Assembly: GCA_004352715.1 (NCBI GenBank)
Contig: SCFE01000057.1
Span: forward strand, 1,740,689 to 1,804,688
Length of the DNA: 64,000 nucleotides
Direction of reading: 5' to 3'
From: Hofstenia miamia
Taxonomy: Eukaryota > Xenacoelomorpha > Acoela
Shown here: one piece after another, positions 11,640-24,068 of the stretch
Layout of the letters: each line of letters begins with the position of its first letter
Numbering within the stretch: position 1 is the first letter of the stretch
Position numbers and translations under genes: made by a program
The notes under the pieces: generated by a model
The model's database searches: none
What the model was told of the DNA's origin: nothing
The model's input: only the letters and a program-made list of their open reading frames with translations

Positions 11640-11969
11640 TTAGGAATTACAAGTTAGAGGGTGGCATTGGTGTATTGTGTGAGACTTAGTTTCATAAACT
11701 TTAGTGAATAACATTGTCATCCAAGGTGACTCCCACAATGCTGGAAAGATATTTGCAATGAATATAATATTAAATAGGTTTAGCACAAAGTATAGCCACA
11801 ACATAGGGAGGAACTGTAATAATTCTGGGTACACACCATCTTCAATCTTAACTTTGTCTTTTAATGACTCAGTTATATCTCTTACTTCTGTTATCTTTAT
11901 ATCATTATATAATGTATCTAGAAGCTCAAGCATCACTGGGTAACACATAGTAGTGACTGAAGATTGCAA
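11640..11969 (-). pseudogene. LINE reverse-transcriptase N-terminal fragment
   Basis: The translation contains DGVYPELLQFLP...LFNIIF...FPALW followed by a lysine-ending strand. This is the start of the non-LTR RT domain (DG.P.ELL, LFN.I, FP..WK blocks), with the preceding charged segment usual between endonuclease and RT. Only about 110 residues remain; the catalytic YADD region and the rest are missing. It ends next to the dispersed repeat at 11963. Confidence 0.6.
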
Positions 11970-12190
11970 ACATTTACCATTGCTAAGAGTGACTCATATT
12001 ACAACAAAATAAATGAACATTGGTAGTTCACAAATTTTACTATAGAAAGAACCAAAATGATTCCTCAAGAAGGTATTCCAGATAGCGACCAATTCACATT
12101 GCAACACACTGAAGAAAAATCAAGAAAAACCATCCTTACCAGCCAAGGTGCTAATTGTGTGTCTCTAGCATTAATTTCTAGCTCAATAAA
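11963..12190. repeat. Dispersed repeat, copy 2 (see 4492-4706)
   Basis: Diverged second copy in the same orientation. Directly abuts the LINE RT fragment. Confidence 0.65.
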
Positions 12191-15100
12191 CAAATTTAGC
12201 TCAGTGTTCTTCTTATCTCAGCTCATTTAATAAAATATAATAACATGTAATTGCCCTGTATTCTTGTATGCCAATGGCATATTATATTTGCATTTTGTTG
12301 TTTTAAGTGTATGTACAAATCAATCAATGTTAACAGTTGTTATTCCCTATATGTAGGCCTAGCCCTAAAGCTAACACAATATGGGCTACCATCTGTCAAG
12401 GAGTGAGTTGTTGCCCCAAGCACAGTGCAGTTCCTCCCACATTATTGCTGGATTTTACAGATGCATTTCTATTAAACCAATATTGAAGCTAAAGAGGGTT
12501 AGAGATACTAAATATAAGAAAAAGCAAGTGTTATCCAGTGAGACAAAATTTATTTGGCATTTGCTACAATTCTTTCCCTACTTTCATACAAAAACAAGGT
12601 AAATATTTACTGTTTTACAAATTCACTTGATTTCCCTCCCAATTCAAATGGGCAATTACATGTTCAACTTAATTGAGGGGACAATTAATAACTAATTTGA
12701 AACCTAAATTCAAAAACTCTAAAAAATCATAAAAATCACTAAATTAATCAAAGATTAGCACCAAATTAATGAAAGAAGAGTGCCATTAATTAAGTAAAAG
12801 TAAAAATAAGGGACCTGAGTGACTCTACAATAAAACTGGAATGTATATCACGTCATCTGTTGTAAGTTTTAGTAGGTGGAACTCCATATCCATGGGATGG
12901 CTCTCATGTTGGTGACTAATCCATTCCATGGTACCTCTTAAATTGATAGATTTCTATTCTGAATGAATTCTTTATACATTTCATACATTCAATACTTGCT
13001 TCCATGTATCATAATTGAAATGCTTAGCTATTTGATAGCTTTATTATCAATGATGTAATACTAGACATTGCCATTTTATGTGTGGTACCATTTACTTGTA
13101 CCACATAATTTAACATTGAAAATAGCCAGATGTCATTCAATAGAATAAACTGTTTTTCCACATTTTTGAAAAAATTCCCAACATCCATTAGGAAATTTGA
13201 AAACTCATGCATAAATGTATTAATAAATTTGGTCAGATTTAATGTACTAAAGTGCAATATTGATGTATCTGAAATACTTGAAAAAAATAAATCTAGAGAC
13301 AGCTTTAAAATTAGAAGGAATTTTTTGAGCAAGTTTACATCAACTTAAAAACACAACCTCAACATTATCAATGTCATAATAACTAAAAAATTCAAATCTA
13401 TATGTGTGAACAACAATGCAAATTTAATTCAACAAGCAGTGCCATGATTTGGCAAAGGATTCTAGTATTTTAAACTAAGCTATTTTTTAGCTTAAATCAC
13501 AATTATTCTATATATTCAAACATTTTAAAATCCTTATCTCTTTGTGAAGGCACTAGAGTGCTAATACTACTAGGCTCATTAGTGAAGATTAAATTAAAGG
13601 ATAGACCTAAATGTATAATTAAAATCATTAGCATAGTTTTCACTGCCAAAATACACTAGAAGAGTAGAGAAGATGCAATCATATGTGTACATGATGCCAT
13701 GCACTGGACTGTTGTTCTAAAATGGCTAGTTCTACAATAGTGAATACATATTTATTCTAAAATTTCTACAAAGATTTGATCTGAATTGGATGGCTAGTAT
13801 CTTACTAACAGCTGATCTAAAAATTTATTATATGTGAAACCCAACAATGCATTAATTGTATGAATGAGAAATATGTCAAAAAATGGCAAGGACACTTATT
13901 TCAAAACAATAATAACAGATTTTTCCTGAAAAAATATTTTGTGATAGTTCATTATCAAAGATAACACACAATATAAATCATATCTGACACCTACACAAAG
14001 TTTCTTAAATCATGTTAAGCCCTCATGCTTTTGCAATGGCCCAAATGCAGTAAAATTGTTTTTATTTTACAACAAATTAATGGTTAAGATTAGCTTGCAA
14101 AATTTACAAAGCATGATTAATAGAAATTCTTGAATTTCTATTTAGATCTAAAAAATGTTTCAGATGTCTGTTAGAAAACAGAGACTGTCAATGTTCATGA
14201 TTTCAGAACATATTTACATTTATTTGGTTGCAATTCTAGTTTTTAATGATTTTATCTCCATAGTAAACTAATTCAAATACAAATTAATGTAATACATTTA
14301 TTCATCCAAAAATATATAATTACAATGTACTATTTCATTGAAATATTTTCTCTAAAGGTCTTTAATTTAGTTATTATCTGTTTTAGGGGAAATGATATTT
14401 TAGGAAGTGAAATACAACCTTTTGTACATTGCATTGAATTATTTTACATTTCTTTTTCTTTATCAGTCACAAATATTTATTTTTTTAGTTTGCAAAACTC
14501 AGGATTATTGTAAAATATATTTATTTTCCTCTAAAAATCCCGGAAACAGCAAAAAATCCATAAAATTCAGAATTAGTTTCAAAAAAATACTCAAACTCTA
14601 ACTCAACGTAAAATATCCAACTCCTACAAAGTAAGTCAAACTCCACTCAGAAACCCTGGTACTTTACATTACCATTTTCAAATTTTTCCAATGTCAAACT
14701 AGGAATGTTTTACGTCATATAAGGTGATTAGTTCTCAAACGAATTAAATTGAATTCTTTTCAACGTCATAAATGTGTTGCAAATTTATTGGATAAGATTT
14801 CTTTAAGTTTTTATATAGAATAGCGTCATGCGATTTGTTTAAAACGCAATTCAAATACAAGTTAAATTTAAAAAACGTAACATTTGGAATATAGTAAGCT
14901 GTTTTTATTTGGCAAATAAATACCGTATTCATGTTCAATTAATAAATATTTAAATTTAAGTTACTTAAATTTTGCTTGTTTGAATATCGAGTTACAGTCA
15001 CAAACCCATAAGCTCAACGTTGAAAGGTTGAAAGAATATGGTCTTATGCAATACGATCGACAGCGCTTTTATTAATAATGCGAGTTCTAATACCCCTCTG

Positions 15101-17282
15101 TTTTTAATCTAAATAGTTTTTTCAATAAGTATGTGTAAATTATATATCTTAAAGCTATTGGTTTTCTTGTATATCTAAGATACTGTTCTCGTCTACAATG
15201 TGACAAATAAGATATATATCCATTCTATTCCAAAACATCGCTCTACAGAATTTGAATTTAAAGCTTTTATAAATTTCTGTAATTTAAATTACCTATTTTC
15301 ATTTGAATTGCAGTGTATTGTAAATTTTCAATATATTCTATCATATTTGAATTTTTTTATTTCAAATACTCTCCGATTCTCTGCTAATTAATTTGAATTA
15401 TATTTGATTTGATTGTATTTCAGCGTATTCAATCTAACTTTTTTAAGACCTAATTTATCATTGACTTTAAACAGCTTCGGTATTTCTTAATTTTTTTTCG
15501 ATCCTTGAAAAAAAATTTGCACGCATAGTTCAAGAACTAATATAGATATGCAAATTAGGAGTGTTCTTTCATTTTAAGTTAGAAGATCTAAAAGTAACAA
15601 AATAATTCAAATAAGAACTTATCAAAGCAACATGTAATCTAAGTAGTAAATGCATAAATATTATCATAACAGCCACACTTGAACTTGGTCCTATTAATGT
15701 GTGCCTTTGCTCAAATTCTCCAAGTTTCATGTGCTGTAAGCCTTAGAAATGCATGAACCTTAAGCATTATTTTAAATCTTTTTTTAATAAATCGGAATTT
15801 CCAAGTACTTCAGCCAAAGCAATACGGCTTAGTACATATTTTAAGACTACATTGAACCACATTCACCAATAAATGTGTCCATTGCTCACGATTTCCCAAT
15901 TACCTTAAAAGAACGCAAGGCTGTTTAAGATCATATTACAAAGGAATTTTCTTGAAATTTTCGATGATTTCTTCAAAAATATTTCAAGCGCTCATGGCTG
16001 AGAAAAACAACGCAATAGAGAATTCTCTCAGCTTTTGCCGTCATAATCATTGACATTGAGCAGGGCGTTCCTTATATTGGCTTTGGTAGTGTATCTGCCT
16101 TAAAAATCAATATTAGCCAAAATGGTGGGAATAGTTTGAATTTCAAGAAATTGAAATTTTCATCAAAAATGTTAAATTTTCCAGTACACCAGGCACTGCA
16201 ATGCAATTTTGATGAAATTTTCACCATTTAAGTGTTCACTATTTGCAAATTACCTAATAGGCTTAACGTTTTTTTAATTTAGCTAGATTTCATATTTAAT
16301 ATGTTTTTAAATATATTATTTAAAATATAATATTTATTTCTATTATTATAATGGCGCTGAATAACTGATTTTCGAGGATTTTCGTGTATTCAGTGCTATC
16401 TCCATACTATTCAGCGCGCTTTGCAAATTTTCCCTTCAGTTTTTATTCGATTTTAATGAAGCTTATATGTAGCTTTGCTATGTAATGCTTCAATTGTGCC
16501 TTAAGTTTGAGCATAATAGATATAGGGGCTTCCGAGTTTTGGCAAAATGAACTATTATAATGGCGCTAAATATAACTAAGAGTCTAATATAATATTTTTT
16601 ATTATTTTTTGTAATTTCTTATTTAATATTAGTACCTTTTACTGTTAAATGATAAACTAGACGATGACACAACAATCTATACATTTTTCCACGCAGTAAT
16701 AATTTGCTCCAGCCGGTCTTAGCAAAATCAGCTCTATCATTTAGAAGTCGATCTGAGCATTATTCACAACACAATCCTTTTTTTTAGCAATGTTATAGCC
16801 CTAGTAAATGTTTTTTTAAGGTAGTGACTTAATAAAACGTTGATTGTGCAGTTAATAATGTTCGGATTGGCTTCGGACCACTTTTATTCTCTTCTAAATT
16901 ATATTTTACATCTAGAATAAACATTTAAACTTATTTAACGCAGACTAGTTCAAAATTGTTTGATTCAGGGACGTCCTACATTATCCTGTCCCTACAATGA
17001 TTCATTTAAAGATCTCTTTAAAAATATCGGACTAGATCTTTTCTAAAAACAATGGAAAACATTATCTAGATGTAAAATGTAGTGTAGAAACGAATAAACC
17101 TAGTTTGAAGCCAATCAGAGCATTATTCGTTAAGCACTCTAAATTTTCCCAAGGGTGCGTGCCCTCTAAAAAGTTTTTTTATTAAATTCTCAAGATGTGA
17201 GTGTATTCAGGAAATTTGATAGCATCCCCAATAACATTGACTTTGTTTACTGTTCCAGGGTGACGTGGATGATCTACCTTCT
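12191..17282. other. Long gene-free AT-rich stretch
   Basis: Only short open frames without codon bias or domains were found on either strand. 14583-14655 has ACTC-rich words, the inverse of the GAGTT islands at 4870 and 9225. 15790-15910 resembles 27580-27690 (AAGTACTTCAG...CACCAATA.ATGTGTCCAT). TATAATGGCGCT(A/G)AATA occurs at 16346 and again at 16557. No gene is supported. Confidence 0.5.
15790..15910. repeat. Dispersed repeat also present in intron 3 of the lipase gene
   Basis: Shares AAGTACTTCAG, TTAGTACA.ATTTT and TTCACCAATA.ATGTGTCCAT, in order and orientation, with 27580-27690. Diverged and non-coding. Confidence 0.5.
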
Positions 17283-17352
17283 GATTCGTGGTGTAAAATT
17301 AACACATCTGTACTTTTGTACAGAAGATTGTGGGTTTGAATCCCAACGAATC
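17283..17352 (+). other. tRNA-like element with over-long anticodon stem (no. 5)
   Basis: 70 nt: a perfect 7-bp acceptor GATTCGT/ACGAATC, a D-like stem GTGT/ACAC, and a T-like arm TGGG-TTTGAAT-CCCA with a B-box-like GGTTTGAATCCC. The middle arm is CTGTAC-TTTT-GTACAG: a 6-bp stem with a 4-nt loop where tRNA would have 5 bp and 7 nt. It could be a decayed tRNA-Lys, but the loop geometry matches the other elements here. A T4 run occurs about 25 nt downstream. Confidence 0.55.
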
Positions 17353-17601
17353 AATATTGCAATTCTATATATAGAATTTTGTTGTTTCTAAACCTTTAAG
17401 TTTGCATGACGATTTCAATACTACGTATTTCAATTAAATGGGAAATAAATTAATTTGAGTTTGACTTCGCATATTCTTAATGTTCCTGTTAATATTTGCA
17501 TATTATTCTAGTTGACTTTGGCACTGGATTCATCTCAATACCACCTAGTAGCGCTGAACACTCGGCTCATTAGGATATGCCTTTCATTAACTACAGCATG
17601 T

Positions 17602-19283
17602 TTATGAACTGCACAAAGAAATACTCAAATTCCATGATCTCATTTGAATAATTTTTGAAATCCCTAGAAAAAATCGTTTTAAATTTAGGAAGCTTAACTT
17701 GAAACTTACTAGTATAATTATAAATACAGAGTGCGTGATCACTGAAGGATTCAAGGATATAGGGCTTATATATAGTTTCCGAATTGGATAAAAAATAATC
17801 AATTAATGTCGTTTTTCTAGTGGATTTTGAGTGTTGATTATTTTTAAATTATTAATAGCGCATAATTCTTTCAATGATTTTTTTCATAAAAATTGAAATA
17901 GTTGATATTAAGGTCACCTAATATGTTTAGTGAGTAATTATTTCTGGGAATATTTGAAATTTCATTGCATTTATACTTTATATACTCTACAAGAAAGTTC
18001 TTATTTGGATTATAAGTAACATTAATTAATTCATTTTCTGAAGAATTTGTAGGTGATTCAAATTCTTTCTTACGTATTGGATTTAAAACTTTTGGTATAA
18101 TTAGCAAGAGGCTCCACCTCTACTATCCTTATGTTTAACAAAAACATTAAAATTTTCGAGGTCTGGGTTGAACAAATTTGGATTGATATCATTGTTTAAC
18201 CAAGTTTCTGTAATAGAAAAAATTGAATTTGAGCCAAATTGAGATGCAATTTTAAGGTAGAATTAGTGGTAAAGGGGCTAAAATCATTATTTTTCAACCA
18301 ATTCTATTGTAACTTGGCATATAGCATCCTGATAGACTAAAAAATTTTTGCAATTTTTTTTGCATAAATTATGCAAATTAGGTCATCAAAGATGGCCGAA
18401 CGGTTCCCGAAATGGTACATAACTTTGGTACAAGCTTGTACCCACAAATATTAAGCAATTGTAATGAAATTTTGCATGCTGATAGCTTATGAGCTGCTCT
18501 AGGGCATGTACCAAAATCAGTGGTCTGCTATGATAATTGTATTTTTTATAAAATTTTGACTTTTGAAGTCAGATCGAATTCAAAATTACAACCTCATTAT
18601 GTATGCATGAACTTCATAAAACTTTAAGTATTCAGTGAAACCACTCTATTTTGGTACAGGACCTGCACAAATACATGCTTAATGCATACACCAAATTTCA
18701 ACATGATATCTGTATTAGTTTTTTAGTAATCATGCACCAAAAAACATGGGTTAGTGGAAAAAATTAGTTTTGAGAAAACGGCCAAAAACTGAAAAATTCT
18801 TACATCGTCTGGTTGAAATGTCAGCTGCTATCCCAAATAATCCCTTTGTAACTTCCTTTCTGTAATGCTTACTGAATGAGTTCATTCGCTTTCTATGGTC
18901 AAATTATTATTTTATAATGAAAATATAGGCATGTAACCAAGCAAAAACATATTGGTTGCTAAGCATTTTTCAAGTAGGGGGTTGTGAAAAATGCTTTATT
19001 ACCAGTAAATAATACCTTTTCTGCATCCAATTTTAGCAGAATTGTTTAGAGGAATGCTCATTAGTTGTCTCATGCAAATTTTGAGATATGGTATAGTTTG
19101 CCAATTTTCACCACTATCCTGCCACTAATTCTACCTTAAGAAAATGATTTCTATTTGAATTCAGACTTCTTAGATAAATATATTTAAAATTATTTTTATA
19201 ACGATTCAGCAAATTCTCAAGATTGCATTCATCTAAAATTGGGTCAGGATTTAATTCTACATCTCCTGCTAAGATAATTAAAT
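17602..19283 (-). pseudogene. LINE fragment: 2A-like motif plus APE endonuclease, split by a TTAA element
   Basis: Reading the minus strand from 19283: a 2A-like LAGDVELNPDP (19270-19240), DECNLENLLNRYKNNF, a SLNSNRNHFLKIA segment ending at 19140, then (after the inserted element 18256-19135) SQFGSNSIFSITETWLN, LENF.V..KHKDSRGGA, and at 17871-18107 an ILGDLNINYF block. TETWL, the DSRGG block and GD.NI are signatures of the apurinic-like endonuclease of CR1/L2/Jockey-type LINEs. The reading frame continues across the insertion site when the element and one TTAA are left out. Downstream (17602-17802) the linker is eroded, and no RT domain follows. Confidence 0.75.
18256..19135. mobile_element. 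880-bp non-autonomous DNA element, TTAA target duplication
   Basis: The ends are inverted: the left begins GGTAGAATTAGTGG and the right ends CCACTAATTCTACC. TTAA flanks both sides (18252-18255, 19136-19139). The LINE endonuclease frame is restored exactly when the element is skipped, which fixes the boundaries. There is no long ORF. TTAA duplication is characteristic of piggyBac-type elements, but the terminus is not the usual CCC, so the superfamily is an inference. Confidence 0.85.
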
Positions 19284-21996
19284 GATTTTAAAAGTAGTCA
19301 TAATGAAAGCAAGAAACGATTTACAAAATTTTAGTGATATTTCATAGTAGTGTTGATAACGGTTTGTTTGCGTCTGTGTGTAGTTGTCTCATGTGTATAT
19401 AATATAGTTTTACATTTTTAAGTAGCAATACAAATATAAACAATACTTTCCAAAAGTTTAATTTGTTCATTGGAAGAGGGGACGGTGTAGGCTGGGATGA
19501 ACAGCGGGTGTTGGCAGTAGGGCACAGCGTGTGTTGTAAGATTTTGCTTTAGCGTAAGAAATTGTGCGTTGATGCAAGGAACCATATTGATTTGGCACAG
19601 TTGAATGAGTGGGAAAGAAGTTCCTTAGATTAATAAAAATACATGTATCATCTGGCTTCATAAATCTGCCAATTATGTCGGCTGATAATTTTATTATTGA
19701 AATATGGCAATGCAAGTACTATTCAATACTGGAATTTAGGAAAATCATTCTTTGATACTTCTTGTGTTGGGCAAAGGTTCGCATATATCACAAGATGACT
19801 GTATTATTAGAAGAAATGAAGTGGAACTTCTTCCCAGTTTATTTTCTCGGTTGTAGTTTGTTTGAACCTCACCTACACTGCATACACTATGCTTTCGTAT
19901 ACACTATAATCATTGCGTGACATCATAATTTTGTAAAAGTATAAATACTGCAATATTTTTTTATATATTTGATATTTGCAAGTTGTACGAAAGCGTCTGA
20001 ACATAACTGTAAGAATGAGTTTCACGATTGAAGCATCATGTGATCTCGCAATGAAAGATCCTGGATATGGTTCTGTTATAGTATGGTCAACGAGTTTAGT
20101 CACCTATTTAAGAAATTGCCAAAATTAAAAATTGTTGGAGCGTTAAAAGAGGAGAAAACAAGACAAAAAGAAAAATGCATTAAAATCGTTTAAATTACAA
20201 TTAGAATTTTCTAAACATGACGACTTGACCAAAATGAAAAATTTTCAGGTATTGAACAAAAATTACCAAAAAATATATTTTCTGTTTTTGAATTCTTTTA
20301 TTAGTAAGGTATGTAAGACGCTAGTCCTTTTAAAAGACAATGAAAATCATATGTAATTCTGCATCAAGCTTTTTGGAAACGCTGTAATTCTATGTCTTAC
20401 AACAAGTGTAATAATTGTATTAATCGAGCAAACTTTCCATCAATAAAACTTTCTGCAAAACAATTCAAAGAAGGTGAAATATAGAACTTCATATCTGCAG
20501 AAGTATCATTTTTCTTTATATGTTTTGTATTCTGGCATATAGTCAAGTATTGATTCAGCTAAATCACTAGTGATATCTTAAAAGTTATATAGCCGGTTTT
20601 ATAAAACAGCGGTTTGTTCACCTTTTGAAAGAGACAAATACTCTTCAGCACATAAACCCACACTATGAGTTTCAATTTCATTAGTTGTAAACTGCATTGT
20701 TGCAGATTACTATTTCGTTAACATGAATAACTAATTTTGCATCTAATTCCATATGACGATGTCTCTCTGAGTTTATGATGTGTTCAACAGAAATTACGTA
20801 TGCCGAGTTATTTATAAAACACAAATTCGCCTTTAAGCCAATAGATTTGGAACATTCCTAGTAAGAGGTCCTCACAACCAGTGTTCTTCGTAAAAGTATT
20901 CACCGCGGCTAAAATTATATACTAATTGTAATAATGACCAATAACTGCTGCTAGAAATAGAAATCACAATGTCCATTTTGAAAAGTTCCATTTCTTTAAT
21001 GACAATTCCCACCAGCCTAAACTCTATTCTAATAAACACAACAAACACTTAAAACAAACGGGGATAAATACTAAATGTTTAACAACATAGAAACCCAAGC
21101 AATCGTGAACAAGGCAATTAGCAAATTACAATTAAATTAATGTAATCAGGACTACAATTTATAGACAAAGCATGCGCATGGGCATTCATTCTAAATTATC
21201 GAATGCTAAATTTTAGTAGAGCTTTGCTAACATATAAACAGCCTTTAAAATATATATATTTAAATTATACAGACCAGACATCAGTTATAAGCTACACTCG
21301 CTATTTAAGACACCCTGATATGTTGGACAGCAGAACCGCCTCCTACAAATAGTTTTATGACTGATTGGTGATGCAATCTGTTGTACAATATCCATTGTAA
21401 TGTAACCGCTACAATTATCAATAAAAATATCAATTTGTTTGACGCCACACACCTATTTAGACCACTGAATTGCATCTAACTTGAATATCCATTAATTTTT
21501 AACGGATTTACCTACTTTACGGGCATCTATCGTATCAGAGTGATTGCTTTTAGCCATGTACTCTCACGATCGATAAAGGTAACAGTTAGCTTAATATCTA
21601 CTGATAAAAATACGTAGTATTTTAAGTGCAGAATGTTGGAAATTGTCCTGTCTTTACATGGGTTCGAATAAAACTTATTTCTCTCAAATGTGAGAATGTT
21701 CAAATATCATTTCTACAATACAGTAAAGAGCTTCCACATTTATTCCTTACCTGTTTTACCTCTTTTTCAATACCAATTAAATTGCTAATTTTAATTTTAT
21801 ATTGTTCATTTGTTAATTATTGAGGAATTTTTACAGCATATTGTTCTTGATTTTTGGCATATGCACTTTCTGAGAATTTCTTTATCGCATTTTGCAAAAT
21901 ATTTTATTTGACTGTTCTATGTACAACATCATATATGTACTTGAATTTCAAGACTAATTTATATTTTTTCGGAAATCTAATATTTGCTATGCCCAT
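19284..21996. other. No recognisable gene
   Basis: Short open frames at 19467-19715 and 19873-20103 (-) show no domain or codon bias. Nothing else is supported. Confidence 0.4.
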
Positions 21997-23708
21997 TCAA
22001 CGGTTCCTATAACACTTAACTGCTGAGACATGTATTAAAATCTTTATCCCTGGGATAGGTAGTATTTTGTAAAATTCTGCTGGAATATAAATAATAAGAG
22101 TCAAAACAAATTTATTGCTGTAAATAAATAACAGTAAAAAAACTACAAATACATGTATTTGTTTCTTGGGACGACGAATGGAGAAAATGACAACATCATC
22201 AGAGCGGGAATTTGAGAACTTAATGAAAACAAAAGGATCAAGATCCAATTTGCGAGTGAGCAGTCGATTGAACAGGGGGAGATCACAGGCATGGAAGTAG
22301 TGACATTGGGAAAGTGGAGATTTTGAGCAAGGCGCCTTGTATGGCAAATTTGAGATCCATTTCAAGGCGCGCTTTTGGAAATGTTCCATAGAGTGGAACA
22401 AGGAATAGGAAGGCGACCAACAGGGAGAAGCATAGAGAAGAATGACGCGAGGAATGGACTTGAAGAGATTTTCACAGCAGCTGTGGAATTAAAGGTAACA
22501 TTGCGGAAGAGGGAAAAAAGTGAGGAATTAACTTTGCGGAGACGTAAGGACACAGTGACCAGTTAAATTTGCGGAGACGTAAGGACACATGACCAGCTCA
22601 ATTTAGGTTATCAGCAAGTTGAACACGAAGAGGAGTATGATAAAGGGAAAACAGAAAAGGAAATACCACATGTCGTTGTTGAGCTAGAATCAAGATGGTT
22701 ACAGAAGACCTTGTTGAGCTAGAATCAAGATGGTTAACAGAAGACCAAGTAGACAATAGCTCAAGATCAGAGGTAATATTGGAGGCAAAAGAACTACCAA
22801 AGTTGAAAATCGCAGTGTCATCAACGTACAGTAGTCAGGATGAGTTGAGGACAGATTGAGGGAGGTCGTTGATAGCAACAAGGAAAAAAAGAACAGCAAA
22901 CTCGGAACCTTGCGGAGCATAACTAGAGACAAGAGCAGAAGAAGAAATAGACCAGTTGATTTTGACACACTGACGACGATTGGACAAGTAAGACTGAAAG
23001 AGTTCGATGAAATCAGCACCAAAGCCAAATAGACATAATTTGTCAAGAAGAATAGAGTGAGGGAGCCGATCAAAAGCTTTAGAAATGTCAAGAAAGATAA
23101 TGCAACCAGGATCATTACGATCAGAGTGGAAATAGCAGTTTTCAATCAAAGTGAGCAAGTGAGTGATGGTAGAACGACCCGGAAGGTTGCCATGCTGAGA
23201 AGCGGATATGAGATGGTGGATTTTAAGGAACACATAACGAAAGACAAGACGCTCAAAGATGATTGACAGCTATTGGACGATAAGAAGTGACTTGAGAGGA
23301 GGGAAGCTGATTTGATTTTAACAGTGGAGATATCCAAGATGTTTTTCAGCAAGGCGGAAAATGCTTAGAGGAGCAAATGTAGGAAAAGAGATGATTTAAA
23401 TGAACGGAAAGAGTTGATGAAGTTTCGTAGATTACAAAGGATGGGACGCCATCAGGATAGCAAGGACCAGACAACTTGCAGAACTTAAGCATGAAGGAAA
23501 TATCATGGGCGTTGAAGACGATGTCACATAGGCGAATCAGTGGGGAAGGTGGCAGGAGGTCAGGTTTGGAATGCAAGGAACGCAAGAAAGCATAAGCGTC
23601 TTGAAGAGATCCAGATGAGAAGCTGGACAGCAGAGTGAATCTGTTTTTAGTCATTGATATTGTTAGTTTTATATTCAAATACATTTTAAGGCATGTTTTC
23701 TGTTTCAC
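21997..23708 (-). pseudogene. Degenerate LINE ORF2: RT domain to C-terminus
   Basis: Minus strand, in order. 23708-23350: the pre-RT and early RT region with PDGVPSFV and a HFPPC end. 23233-22835: core RT with SASQHGNLPGRST, ...FLDISKAFDRLPHSILLDKL, SYLSNRRQCVKIN, APQGS and INDLP. About 22828: YVDDTAIF, in another frame, so a frameshift lies between INDLP and YVDD. 22401-22000: the C-terminal thumb block with EHFQKRALKWI and LPLFNRLL. All hallmark RT motifs are visible, but frameshifts and stops show it is dead. The relatively high GC compared with its surroundings fits an inserted element. Assigned broadly to the CR1/Jockey group of non-LTR elements. Confidence 0.8.
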
Positions 23709-24068
23709 AAGTATAATATTGCAAATCTAATATTTTGTATGTTAGCATATTTGTTCAACCCATATTTTATTTTATCATAGTTTTCGCGCATTATATGTTA
23801 AAGTAGCTAGTGATTACTATAGAGCTCTTAAACGGTATTAAGTTTTTGAATATTCTGTTATTTTAGTATAATTGAATAAGATGGATGCTGTTTTCATCAC
23901 AAATCAGCAGGTTATCTTTTGAATCTATATATCTTTATATATTTTAATCATTCAATTGTATGGAAGATGTTTTCACTCTTGTGGTTGTCTAGTGGTATTT
24001 CATGTGTCATTTGTGTTATTGTGTTCTATTTCTCATTATCTTATAGTAAGATTTTAGCAATAGCCATA

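Noticed and set aside
22375-23266. Plus-strand and alternative minus-strand open frames over the LINE at 22-23.7 kb
   Set aside because: Lie in other frames of the RT domain, whose motifs are in the minus strand frame described.
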